Source: Sulfurovum sp. FS08-3 (GTDB lineage Bacteria > Campylobacterota > Campylobacteria > Campylobacterales > Sulfurovaceae). From it: a stretch of 45,994 nt of DNA. A model generated the notes under the pieces. It saw nothing but the letters and a program-made list of their open reading frames with translations. It was not told the DNA's origin and did not search any database. The translations under genes and the position numbers were made by a program. The stretch is from assembly GCA_000830175.1 (NCBI GenBank), contig JQIS01000061.1, forward strand, positions 1-45,994, in the 5' to 3' direction. Positions within the stretch are counted from its first letter, which is position 1; each line of letters opens with the position of its first letter. This document shows, in pieces, positions 35,101 to 42,801 of this stretch.

Positions 35101-35212
35101 TGCTATTTCACTAGGATTTGGATTGGCATGGGGAACCATTCTCAACCTCATCTATCTGCCCGTACTCTACACCTTCATCAACCAAAAACGACTCCATGCA
35201 CAGGGGTATTAG
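32111..35212 (+). CDS. RND-family efflux permease
   Basis: 1033 aa, the normal size for an AcrB-like inner-membrane pump. Twelve helices are expected in two halves: helix 1 at about 14-30, a periplasmic porter domain, helices 2-6 from about 335 (NILFGLIIIFFLVAWLINFR ... LIGVLIALGIIVDDAIVVSE, with the proton-relay Asp pair), and a second half ending at MLGLAGVVINDGIIMIVTLK and the terminal helices. A proton-driven exporter. No adaptor (MFP) or outer-membrane channel gene is adjacent; rnpB lies behind it and a toxin gene ahead, so partners must be encoded elsewhere. Substrate cannot be inferred. Confidence 0.93.
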   Translation: MFHRLIEFFVLHTRLNYLLFVLIFGVGVYAYQKTPKEIFPVFDLDQIIVTGAYSGASLDVMDKMAVDPLEDELKNIDDVEKMTSVITSGRFTIVMELRRGADPYNSLDKVKDALALASRTLPSDMDEPTVRVLSIQRDLLNIVIESNALSTDALKIKANELKDRISTLRNISEVTIYGDSDLYYDIKVDAQKAEAYGLSMDAITKAIAKLSYIFPIGLIEDKQKGFYFVSTANSKNSSQTFGEALINIAGKQLRLKDVATITKRYEDSATLFRINSQNALNLLVKQNENGNALEIADDVAKLLTQFNAQNPNIQTFIFDDNSEKIRDRLNIVISNILFGLIIIFFLVAWLINFRMATIIIIGIPTSFVIGAFYFYLSGYTVNMISLIGVLIALGIIVDDAIVVSENIQQKLEEGMDIKEATIKGTQEMAGPVTIASLTTIFAFIPALMISGTMGEVIKLIPIAVSALVVASLIESFIFLPIHASHTLKPNAKTRSWEFANGLYSKVIHFHMHYKKFFLFTFMVATPLLIVIGMKLSKFQMFPKFDDTTINLSFKANVNTSLEDTNAILGEIQKELLTQKEAFAIKNIGGVAGFRRDSAGNSENYPYVGDITIVLHKLKADNVVDKFITPYLSFYYDEEGRIRQEQSSQIAQKIKAFLEKRNLKKRFDLVDLSIVERKVGPIKSDIEIGLVSNDNQKIIQAINGLKAKVEAIKGVVSVTDNIQFGIDEIRLSINPYGEQLGLDEATIGALLSNFYLSKINSNTFDEAGLLEIKIESTQKDSLEALKNFQITLVDGTIVALKEVVLLEVVKSFEKLTKDNAQKNFYLFANVDADIITGGEVLQLLQEDLKALSQEGIKVALKGEKEKKDELKRDMMFATALAMVLIMLSLVYMFDSFRETAMMLSVIPYSMLGVLIGHAIMGLNLSMPSFIGMLGLAGVVINDGIIMIVTLKKAQDLQDVYRLAASRLRPIVLTTVTTLVGLATIIFFPTGQAVIFQPLAISLGFGLAWGTILNLIYLPVLYTFINQKRLHAQGY

Positions 35213-35285
35213 TGCCAACATTCTCGTAAATTTGGCACTCCCAAACGTTAAAAAGGGATATTGAAGTTAAATAATGTTGTAGTAA

Positions 35286-35579
35286 TTATAAGTATCGTTC
35301 TATATTTAAAGAGCCATGAAAGATGCCTAAAATATCAATCTCTTTTTCACTTTTAATAAGATAAGCGATACGATAATGTCCATATAGCAATATACGAACC
35401 TCTTCATCTTGAATATCATGATAAATATATCCTGCTCTTGGAAAAGTTTGTAAGATTTGAACTTTTTGGTAAATCTCACGCACTACTTTTTTGGCTATGG
35501 ATAAGCTCCCATCGGCTATATAGTCATGTATATCTTTGAGCCAAAATTGAGCTTCATCTGTCCAACTGATTGTTACCAT
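35286..35579 (-). CDS. RelE/ParE-type toxin
   Basis: 97 aa. The pattern VTISWTDEAQFWLKDIHDYI ... AKKVVREIYQKVQILQTFPR ... VRILLYGHYRIAYLIKSEKE and IDILGIFHGSLN is a ParE/RelE fold (R-x-x-x-x-x-Y-R-I-x-Y, then I-x-I-L-x-I-x-H). ParE proteins poison gyrase while RelE proteins cleave mRNA; the late H-G-S-L-N favours ParE. Its ATG overlaps the end of the antitoxin gene by 7 nt, so translation is coupled. Confidence 0.9.
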   Translation of the reverse strand: MVTISWTDEAQFWLKDIHDYIADGSLSIAKKVVREIYQKVQILQTFPRAGYIYHDIQDEEVRILLYGHYRIAYLIKSEKEIDILGIFHGSLNIERYL

Positions 35580-35752
35580 TGCTCTATTTGTTGTGCCATC
35601 TTTTTATTGGAAATTGTTTTGCTATTTTTAGAATCTTTTAGTCCTCGCCAAATCATCTTATCAAAGGCTAAAGCTTTAAGTATCTCTTCATACGATGTAT
35701 CTTCAGGTAAAGAGTCTATTACTCTTTTTGCCTCTTGCTTGGGTGCACTCAT
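35573..35752 (-). CDS. Small antitoxin partner of the ParE-type toxin
   Basis: 59 aa from the ATG at 35752: it begins MSAPKQEAKRVIDSLPEDTS, continues with YEEILKALAFDKMIWRGLKD and ends MAQQIEQW. Antitoxin-first order, a 7-nt overlap with the toxin and the helical, charged make-up are typical of antitoxins paired with ParE in Campylobacterota. I see no clear DNA-binding domain of a named family. The gene should also act as operon autoregulator with the toxin. Confidence 0.8.
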   Translation of the reverse strand: MSAPKQEAKRVIDSLPEDTSYEEILKALAFDKMIWRGLKDSKNSKTISNKKMAQQIEQW

Positions 35753-35836
35753 ACTTGCTCCTTCAAATGAATTAAAATATTATAACACAAAAGAGAACAA
35801 AAGCAAAAATAGATTGAATTTCGATTTATTTTTTAC

Positions 35837-35886
35837 CCTACACTATTTTAACCATTATTAGTTCACACTCTTAGGAGAGGTGGAAA
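35837..35886. repeat. Interspersed hairpin repeat, partial copy 3
   Basis: CACTATTTTAACCATTA, then GTTCACACTCTTAGGAGAGG and TGGAAAC match the right half of the copy at 31439-31556 (there CACTATTTTAACCATTACTG and the terminal repeat). The left half is missing. Confidence 0.55.
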
Positions 35887-35982
35887 CAAAAAAGATAAAC
35901 AAAAAGCATAACCCTACAAAAGGACTCTACAAAAAGCGTAGGAGTATGGTATGATTATAAAAATTTAACAAAAGGAACGTTT

Positions 35983-36246
35983 ATGCTCAAAGAGATATTT
36001 TATACAGGTATAGGTGCTACAGCACTGCTCAAAGAGAGAGTTGAGGAGGAGATTAAAAAGCTCGAAGAGAAGGGTAAAATCAAAACCGATGATGCCAAAA
36101 GTTTCTTAGAATCGATAGAACAAAAAGGCAAAGAGGAGGATGAGAAGCTCAAAAACAAATTCAAAGAGATACTCAAAGAGGTCATTGATGAATTGGGCAT
36201 TGCTACCAAAGAGGATATTGCTAAGCTCAAAGAGGAGCGACAATAA
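35983..36246 (+). CDS. Small phasin-like coiled-coil protein
   Basis: 87 aa. A short hydrophobic start (LKEIFYTGIGATALLKERVE) is followed by a charged coiled coil (EEEIKKLEEKGKIKTDDAKS ... EKLKNKFKEILKEVIDELGI) and the tail ATKEDIAKLKEERQ. This matches the PhaF/phasin-like small proteins that precede UbiB-type genes. The stop TAA overlaps a putative ATA start of the next gene, so the two are coupled. The exact role is unknown; a link to lipid or quinone handling with the kinase is inference. Confidence 0.75.
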   Translation: MLKEIFYTGIGATALLKERVEEEIKKLEEKGKIKTDDAKSFLESIEQKGKEEDEKLKNKFKEILKEVIDELGIATKEDIAKLKEERQ

Positions 36247-37793
36247 AAACGCTTCAAAGGCTTCGACTCTACTCTCTTGGAAGGGTTTACGGTGTTTTTA
36301 CATTTTTACTCACCCTTTTTTTGGTCATTAAAAAACGTTCAAGTTTTTTGGGCTTTAGACCCCTTTCACCCCAAAAGCTTCAAGCTACCATTGTGAAGCT
36401 TGGGGCAAGTTTTATCAAACTCGCACAAGTCCTTGCTACAAGGGCGGATTTTTTCTCTGCGGAGTATTTGGAGGAGCTTAAAAATCTCCACGACCAACTC
36501 CCGCCTATGTCCCATGAGGCGTTTGAACGCATATTTGCCAAAGCATTTCCCACCAATCCTTTTGATAGCTTTGAATCCACTCCTATCGCTTCGGCTTCGA
36601 TTGGGCAAGTCCATATCGCCTATCTAGGGGAGCAAAAAGTAGCCGTTAAGTTGCGTCGAGAGGGTATCAAAGAGCAGATATTAGCTGATATTGTTATCAT
36701 CAACTTCTTCAATCGTCTCTTTCGTCCGCTCTTTTCCTACTACACCAAAAACTCCATTGAGGCGGTACTTTCGGAGTTTGCTACGATGATTCAAGAGGAG
36801 GTCAATCTCTCTATCGAACTTAGCAATCTTCAAAAATTTCGCCAAATCTATCACGATAGCGGTGTGACGTTTCCTACGCCTTATGAAGCCTATTGTTCGC
36901 AAGATGCCCTTGTGATGAGCTTTGAAGAGGGGTATCGATTTGATGATAAGGAGAGGATTTTAGCCAAAGGGATTGATTTCAAATCCATTATCACTAAGCT
37001 TGTTGATTTTTATACCACCCAGATGCTTATCAATGGCTACTTTCATGCCGACCCACATCCTGGCAATCTACTCGTCACCCATAAAGGCTCACTCGTGTTG
37101 CTTGATTTTGGTATGGTCAAAGCCGTTCCCAATGAGACCCGTATCGCCATTATCGAACTCATCAAAGCCGCCAATGAGCAAGATTATGAACTCTACATCA
37201 GTGCCAACAAACGCTTAGGCACAATCGCTTATGAAGCACCCAACGCCCAACTTGCCTCCTTTACCCAAAAGATGTTTGATATATTCTCCAACGACAACCT
37301 CTCAAGCCAATCGATGCAACTCCTTGCCTTTGAGGTGCTTGAATCGATGCGTAATATGCCCTTCAAGCTCCCAAGTGATGCGATTTATATCTTAAGAGTG
37401 AGTGCGATTATTGAGGGATTGGGGACGACCTATATCGAAAACTTCAACGGTATCAAAGATATTTTGCCCATTTTGCAATCCAACATTCCCAAAGCCCTCG
37501 GAGCCAAAGAGGGGATAGTTGAGGCTCTTATTGGTCAAATCAAAGAGATACCCTTTATTGCCAAAGATATGCAAATCATTGTCAAAAAACTAAGCGAAGG
37601 GAGTCTCTCGATAGAGCTTTCAAAGGCTCAAATTGAGTGGCTTAGCAAAGAGTTAAAAAACAGCGTCAAACCCACACTTCTCTCTTTTGGGTTGATTTTG
37701 GCTGGTTTTTTTGTTTTGCTTTACGATGAGAGTCTCAAAAACATTGCCCTTTTGCTCTTTGGTTTTGGGTTTTTGCGACTTATTTACAAATAA
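36243..37793 (+). CDS. ABC1/UbiB family atypical kinase
   Basis: About 516 aa if started at ATA 36243, or 490 aa from TTG 36321. Coding-like sequence runs from ATA (KTLQRLRLYSLGRVYGVFTF, an N-terminal membrane-type segment). AGGAG lies 5 nt before the ATA, and the stop of the preceding gene overlaps as ATAA, like the usual ATGA. The domain shows KLGASFIKLAQVLATRADFF (KxGQ-type motif with Ala for Gly), SASIGQVH (A-rich loop), FHADPHPGNLL and LLDFGMV (catalytic Asp sites), and two C-terminal membrane helices. UbiB-like ATPases assist isoprenoid-lipid and quinone metabolism. Either ATA is used as the start or it is a mutated ATG. Confidence 0.85.
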   Translation: MKTLQRLRLYSLGRVYGVFTFLLTLFLVIKKRSSFLGFRPLSPQKLQATIVKLGASFIKLAQVLATRADFFSAEYLEELKNLHDQLPPMSHEAFERIFAKAFPTNPFDSFESTPIASASIGQVHIAYLGEQKVAVKLRREGIKEQILADIVIINFFNRLFRPLFSYYTKNSIEAVLSEFATMIQEEVNLSIELSNLQKFRQIYHDSGVTFPTPYEAYCSQDALVMSFEEGYRFDDKERILAKGIDFKSIITKLVDFYTTQMLINGYFHADPHPGNLLVTHKGSLVLLDFGMVKAVPNETRIAIIELIKAANEQDYELYISANKRLGTIAYEAPNAQLASFTQKMFDIFSNDNLSSQSMQLLAFEVLESMRNMPFKLPSDAIYILRVSAIIEGLGTTYIENFNGIKDILPILQSNIPKALGAKEGIVEALIGQIKEIPFIAKDMQIIVKKLSEGSLSIELSKAQIEWLSKELKNSVKPTLLSFGLILAGFFVLLYDESLKNIALLLFGFGFLRLIYK

Positions 37794-37812
37794 CGGGTAT
37801 TGCCAATACTCA

Positions 37813-40353
37813 TTAAGACAATGCAATATCCAAAATAATTCTAAAACAAACCCCACCGTTTTGATTATAGACTTCGAGTTTGCCTTTGTGATGCTCTTCG
37901 ATGATGATTTTGGACATATACAGCCCCAATCCTGTGCCGTTTTTGTCGCTTTTGGTGCTAAAGTAGGGGTCAAAAATACGGTTAAGAATATCGCTATCAA
38001 TCCCTCCGCCGTTGTCGCAAAGGGTAATAATGACACGACTCTCCTCTTGAGTTGTAGAGATTTCAATCAAAGGGTATGGGGTCTTTTTTTCGATAAAGTT
38101 ATCTTCAGAGTTTTTGATGATATTTAAAATGACTTGAATGATTTCATTGGTATAGAGTGCGATAGGTCTATTGACACTTAGTCTCTCTTTGATGGCAATT
38201 TCTTTGGCTTCAAGTGAAGCATTGACGATATTTAAAGCCTTTTTGATAGGCTCTTGAAGCGTGACGACTTGTTTGGCTTTGGAGGGTTTGTAAAAAGAGC
38301 GAAAGTCATCGATGGTGCTAGAGAGATTTTGAATAAGATCCATAATGGCTTTAAACTCCTCATTCAAAAGACGAGAGTAGTTATGTTCTTGTTTGTCGGG
38401 TTGCATGAGAAGCTTGATTTGCAAATTGGCAACAATATTGCTCATAGAACTCAAAGGTTGCCTCCATTGGTGGGCTATCATTGATATCATCTCTCCCATT
38501 TGGGCGAGTTTGGATTGTTGTTGGAGCATTTGATCTTTTTTGCGTACCTCTTCAATCGCCTCTTTGACTTTGGCTTCAAGATTTTCATTGAGTTTTTTAA
38601 TGATGGTATTGCGTTTTTTCAACTGAAAATAGAATCCTAGAATAATCGATACAACCACAAGAGCCAATCCAATAGTACGATAGAGTATCGTATAATCAGT
38701 GACTCTTTGAATATCAACTTTATTGATATGGTATTTGGACAAAATGGCACTCTTTGTATTGTTAGGGATGGTATCAAGGGCTTTGTTGAGAAGTGTCAAA
38801 AGCATCGCATCATTGGCATTTACACCCATGCTTCCTTGGAGTTTGTTGTCGCTAATACGCATGAGAATTTTAAGCTCAGGATAGTTTGGCAGATGGTAAG
38901 TAGCACGGATAAAAGAGGTAACAATAGCATCGACTTTGCCCTCTACGATTTGACTTAAGCTATCGTTTTGAAGCTCTACGAAAGTGATGCGTGGATAGAG
39001 TTTTTTGATATGTTCACTTAGACTCCTATCGGCATTGCTCATACCAATACGCAAATCTTTGAATTTACTAAGGTCATCAACGTAGTGCGTTTGATTGGGT
39101 GTCACAACCACAAGATGGTCGTTGATATAGGCATGAGTTGGAGTCAAGAAATCATGGTAGAGATTGGGATTTTTGAGCATGATGGGGATGAGGTCGCAGT
39201 GACCCTTTTGAGCGTTGTCGATAAGTGCTTGACGTGTATTAAAGGCTACATAGTGATACTCTAAGGGAATGCGTTTTTGTATCTCTTGGAGATAATCGAT
39301 AGCAATCCCCACAGGCTCACTACCGCTACGGGACAACACAGGATAGTAGGTGGGGGAGTAGCAGATTGTAAGAGAGCGTTTTTGGGCGATATAGGCACTC
39401 TCTTGCTGGGTGAGTTGCATTTTGGGATGATAGATAAAATCATCTAAGAGTTTCAAATCGTATTGATTGGGGAAGAGTACCGAAAGAGTAGTGGCTAGAA
39501 GCTCAAGACGATGGGGTTCAAGTTTGCCAAAAGTGCCTTGGTTGATACCGCTAAGTGCTTTAAGGGCATTGGCTTCATAGAGTAGCATCGCTTTGGTTTT
39601 GTTTTGAGTGTTGTAGTGTTTGTAGAGAATATCGACACTCTCATCAATATGATTAAAAGCATACTCCCACCCTTTTTTGGAGGCTTGATAGAACTTTTCG
39701 ACCACTTTTGGGTGCTTTTGAGCAAAATCGATAGAGGTAAAGAGCATATCGCCATACGCCTCTATTCCGTAATCTTTGGGCGAAAAGGTGACGGGCTTAA
39801 AGCCTTTTTGTTCGAGGAGATAGGGTTCGTTGGAGAGATAAGAGATGACTCCATCAACTTTGCGTGCAATAAGCTCATCAACGCCAAAACTGGGTGGAGT
39901 TTTTTTGACCGTTATCCCTCTGGAGCTAAAAAGGGTATTGATAGTCGTCTCATAGGTTTGATTGTCGGTAAATTCAATGATTTTATTGTGAAAATCGCTC
40001 AACTTCGTAATATTGTGTTCACTTGTAGTGAGCAGTGTAAGCGGAGAGTCTTGAAAAATAGCAAAAAGAGCGGTAATAGGATAGTTGCGTAATTTAAAAT
40101 AGATAAGTTGCGAATCATCCACACCAAAATGACTCACCCCCTTGACTACATCATCGACTACACTGATGTTGTGTTCAAACTCTTTAATCTCCACTTCAAG
40201 TCCCACCTCTTTGTAGAAACCTTTGATTTTGGCGACGTAAAATCCTGCAAATTGAAATTGATGTTTCCATTTGAGTTGCAAGGAGACCTTCGTAAGATTG
40301 TTATCGGCTATCAAACAAAAAGACAATAGCAACATTGCCATGAGGATACGCAT
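37813..40353 (-). CDS. Sensor histidine kinase with two periplasmic binding domains
   Basis: 846 aa. Signal peptide 1-16; NMT1/THI5-like binding domain about 20-300 (VSLQLKWKHQFQFAGFYVAK is diagnostic); a second, SBP_bac_3-type domain about 325-545 (LTICYSPTYYPVLSRSGSEP); membrane helix about 555-578; coiled coil; HisKA with IAHQWRQPLSSM (His628); HATPase_c with LNIIKNSEDNF, TLCDNGGGIDSD and GTGLGLYMSKIIIEEHHKGK. All catalytic motifs look intact, unlike the gene at 180-2612. NMT1 domains often bind pyrimidine-type or aromatic ligands; the real ligand is unknown. No response regulator is adjacent. It converges with the UbiB gene. Confidence 0.93.
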   Translation of the reverse strand: MRILMAMLLLSFCLIADNNLTKVSLQLKWKHQFQFAGFYVAKIKGFYKEVGLEVEIKEFEHNISVVDDVVKGVSHFGVDDSQLIYFKLRNYPITALFAIFQDSPLTLLTTSEHNITKLSDFHNKIIEFTDNQTYETTINTLFSSRGITVKKTPPSFGVDELIARKVDGVISYLSNEPYLLEQKGFKPVTFSPKDYGIEAYGDMLFTSIDFAQKHPKVVEKFYQASKKGWEYAFNHIDESVDILYKHYNTQNKTKAMLLYEANALKALSGINQGTFGKLEPHRLELLATTLSVLFPNQYDLKLLDDFIYHPKMQLTQQESAYIAQKRSLTICYSPTYYPVLSRSGSEPVGIAIDYLQEIQKRIPLEYHYVAFNTRQALIDNAQKGHCDLIPIMLKNPNLYHDFLTPTHAYINDHLVVVTPNQTHYVDDLSKFKDLRIGMSNADRSLSEHIKKLYPRITFVELQNDSLSQIVEGKVDAIVTSFIRATYHLPNYPELKILMRISDNKLQGSMGVNANDAMLLTLLNKALDTIPNNTKSAILSKYHINKVDIQRVTDYTILYRTIGLALVVVSIILGFYFQLKKRNTIIKKLNENLEAKVKEAIEEVRKKDQMLQQQSKLAQMGEMISMIAHQWRQPLSSMSNIVANLQIKLLMQPDKQEHNYSRLLNEEFKAIMDLIQNLSSTIDDFRSFYKPSKAKQVVTLQEPIKKALNIVNASLEAKEIAIKERLSVNRPIALYTNEIIQVILNIIKNSEDNFIEKKTPYPLIEISTTQEESRVIITLCDNGGGIDSDILNRIFDPYFSTKSDKNGTGLGLYMSKIIIEEHHKGKLEVYNQNGGVCFRIILDIALS

Positions 40354-40797
40354 ATTAACCCTTAATTTTATCTTTAATTTTGTAAAGCCATCTATTATTT
40401 TATTTTTAGACTAATAATTATATAACAAGAGGACTTTAGCGAGGCTTTTGGGGCAAACCTCGCCAAAGAAAAATTCAAGGGAAGTGTTTATGTTGCATAA
40501 AATTTTTTGGGGTAGTGCTATTATAGAAAAGAAGTGTTAATGAAGTGTTAAAGATGGTGTAAAAAGATATATTGACCCACCTTTCTTTGAGTGAGTCATT
40601 ACGAACGTTAATGAAGCAATCTAAGATGTATTTCTACTTTTTTAAAAAAAAATAACAAGTACGCTTATACATCCTCCACAATATTTTAGATACTTTGCTC
40701 ATTCATCCACACCCATCAATATTCACAATAGTTATTGCCAAAAAATCCCTACAAAGCCTTTGAGTATCGTCCAAGGTGGTCATTGAATTAGCCTTGC
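40354..40797. other. Intergenic region with degenerate repeats
   Basis: No supported gene. It holds a GCGAGG/CCTCGC hairpin (40439-40444 with 40458-40463); a 16-codon frame at about 40489-40539 preceded by AGGGAAG (MLHKIFWGSAIIEKKC), perhaps the remnant of a membrane peptide; and a worn GTCATTACGAACGTTAATGA-AGCAATCT string near 40597-40624. The last resembles the widespread GTCATTGCGAGC...GCGAAGCAATCT repeat of bacterial intergenic DNA. Confidence 0.4.
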
Positions 40798-40956
40798 TTA
40801 ATTGGTAGCAGGACAAATCCCCATACCATCGATAACATCAATATCTCCATCACTATAATAACAATAGGTTTTTGTCCCTCTAATCTCTGTACCTGTCAAT
40901 ACCCCTGCACTTAGCACCGTTGCTAATGCAATTAATATTTATTCTTTTGTTGTCAT
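40798..40956 (-). pseudogene. Broken copy of the 51-aa secreted protein gene
   Basis: The reverse strand reads MTTKE, a TAA at 40939-40941, then ILIALATVLSAGVLTGTEIR, GTKTYCYYSDGDIDVIDGMG and ICPATN. This is almost identical over its mature part to the intact gene at 44851-45006. Only the 5' end (signal peptide start) is altered: codons 1-5 differ and codon 6 is a stop. Confidence 0.85.
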
Positions 40957-41040
40957 TTCTTATAATCTTACCTTACCAATAAATTACAATTAAATGAATA
41001 AAAAATTTACTAATTCTATAAACTTTAAATAGAATCTAAC

Positions 41041-41046
41041 TATAAT
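41041..41046 (+). promoter_or_regulatory. Likely -10 box for the 41068-43331 gene cluster
   Basis: TATAAT 22 bp before the first ATG, followed by AAAGGAG as ribosome site. No -35 box is evident. Confidence 0.45.
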
Positions 41047-41067
41047 GGTCTAAAAAAAGGAGATTTG

Positions 41068-41409
41068 ATGAATCAAGTAGATTGTTCAAACATAAAAAAG
41101 ATTCAAGATATTTCAAACCAAGTGGATTATATTGATAAACAAAGAGGTAAAACTAAAGATGCAAGATGGGTAAGTTGTGGTCAAGACAAGGACTATTCAG
41201 AACTTAATGATAAATATAAAAAGCATTTTGGCATATTTGATGAAAAAATAATTGCTAAATTAATGTGTAAATGTTGTAAACTATTAAAACCTAAAGGCAA
41301 GGAAAAAGTTACATGGTTAGAGTTTTATCAATGTATGAAAAGTAATTCTACTGAGTATTCACAATTTTTGAAAAGTATTTTAGATGAACTAATAGAAAAA
41401 CATAAATAA
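41068..41409 (+). CDS. Small Cys-rich protein, first gene of a nuclease cluster
   Basis: 113 aa from the ATG at 41068 (AAGGAG about 7 nt upstream; an in-frame TTG at 41065 is not needed). I do not recognise the family. It has a Cys cluster, LMCKCCKLLKPKGKEKVTWL, with further Cys at positions 6, 38 and 89, so metal binding is possible. The rest is helical and charged. Codon use is AT-rich like the next two genes and unlike the kinase upstream, so the three likely arrived together. The gap to the next gene is 36 bp. Confidence 0.65.
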   Translation: MNQVDCSNIKKIQDISNQVDYIDKQRGKTKDARWVSCGQDKDYSELNDKYKKHFGIFDEKIIAKLMCKCCKLLKPKGKEKVTWLEFYQCMKSNSTEYSQFLKSILDELIEKHK

Positions 41410-41445
41410 AAAGAAAAATATATAACTTAATCAAAGGATTTGTGC

Positions 41446-42801
41446 ATGACAAATAAAGAAATACTCATTAAAATTAATAAATTCGAAATACAACCAAAAA
41501 GCAAACAAGCTTCAATAGACAGAGGACGAGAGTTTGAAAAATTAATAAATCAATATTTTGATAATGAAAAAGTACTAATTAAAAACTCATATCAAACTTC
41601 AGATAATAAATCAGAACAAATAGATGCTGCGATTAAGGTAGATAATCGAGTTTTTTTAGTTGAAACTAAATGGGTTGAAAGTAATTTAGCTGCATCTGCT
41701 ATGTATGCATTTATGGGAAAGGTTGATAATAAGATGTATGGAACTCTAGGTCTTTTTATTTCAAAAATTGAACTATCTGAAAACTTTATAAAATCATTGG
41801 CAAAAGGAAGACAAAGAAAAGTAATTATTTTGCATGGTGATGATATTAAAAAGTTATTCGATGAAAAATTTTCTTTTGTAGAATATATCAGTAAAGCTAT
41901 AAATATTTATTCTACCGACAATGTAGATTACTATAGTATTCAACAATATTTAGATGGAGTCCAAAACTTAAAAGAAATTTCTAATCCTACAAAAGGTGTA
42001 ATTGATGACTTAAAAGACTATTGGCAACTAATCTCAACGAATGAAGTCCTTGATGACTTTAAAATTGCAGAAGCATCCGATAAGCTTTCGAAAAAACAAA
42101 AAGAGTTAATATTTCAAGTGTATATGAAAAAATTAGATTACTATTATGAAGCATATCATAACCTTTCTTCAAATAGTAGAGCTTATCGAAATATTATAAA
42201 CTCATTGGAATATTTAAAGATATATGACAAAGAAGAAATAATAGAAACTTATTGGAATAAAGTTATAGAAGTAAGGCAATACTCTTTAATTGATGAAATA
42301 GCAATTAAATTTATTCATAGTATAGATAAAGTTAGTATAGAGAAATCAAAAATATATGATGTTTTTATTGAAGTTTTTGAAAATATTCAAGGTAGTTGGG
42401 AAAAAGAAAACACATTAACCGATTGTATTGAAAAAGTTTGGGAGGATATAAATAGTGAACAACAAATAAAGCTATTACAGTTTTATTTTGATATTTATAT
42501 AGATACATCAAGACAAAATCGATTTTTACAGAAACAATTTGCTAACAAGCTTATAAGTAACAGTGAAAATAATGAAATTAAAAAAAGAGCATTTAATCAG
42601 TGGATTAATAAAAAAATGAAAGATGATATGAAAAATTTGGAAAATGATGAAGCTCAAATTAAAGAAGCTGCAAATTATTTTTCTAAGCACTATCAGGTTT
42701 ATTATAATTTTAATATAATGTTAGAACTTTCTAAAGATGATTTCATAGAAGAAATTAAAAAGATGTATATTAAAGCTTATTCTCAAAATAAAATAAAATG
42801 A
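41446..42801 (+). CDS. PD-(D/E)XK (Mrr-like) nuclease with long helical C-terminus
   Basis: 451 aa from the ATG at 41446 (AAAGGA 7 nt upstream). The N-terminal 120 residues look like a restriction-endonuclease-like Mrr catalytic domain: RGREFEKLINQYF (early Glu), then SEQIDAAIKVDNRVFLVETK with D60 and E73-T-K75 as the D...ExK site, and GTLGLFISKIEL. Residues about 160-451 are helical repeats rich in Asn, Tyr and Lys, possibly a target- or partner-binding part. The stop overlaps the next start (ATGA). Likely a defence nuclease; the target is unknown. Confidence 0.7.
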   Translation: MTNKEILIKINKFEIQPKSKQASIDRGREFEKLINQYFDNEKVLIKNSYQTSDNKSEQIDAAIKVDNRVFLVETKWVESNLAASAMYAFMGKVDNKMYGTLGLFISKIELSENFIKSLAKGRQRKVIILHGDDIKKLFDEKFSFVEYISKAINIYSTDNVDYYSIQQYLDGVQNLKEISNPTKGVIDDLKDYWQLISTNEVLDDFKIAEASDKLSKKQKELIFQVYMKKLDYYYEAYHNLSSNSRAYRNIINSLEYLKIYDKEEIIETYWNKVIEVRQYSLIDEIAIKFIHSIDKVSIEKSKIYDVFIEVFENIQGSWEKENTLTDCIEKVWEDINSEQQIKLLQFYFDIYIDTSRQNRFLQKQFANKLISNSENNEIKKRAFNQWINKKMKDDMKNLENDEAQIKEAANYFSKHYQVYYNFNIMLELSKDDFIEEIKKMYIKAYSQNKIK

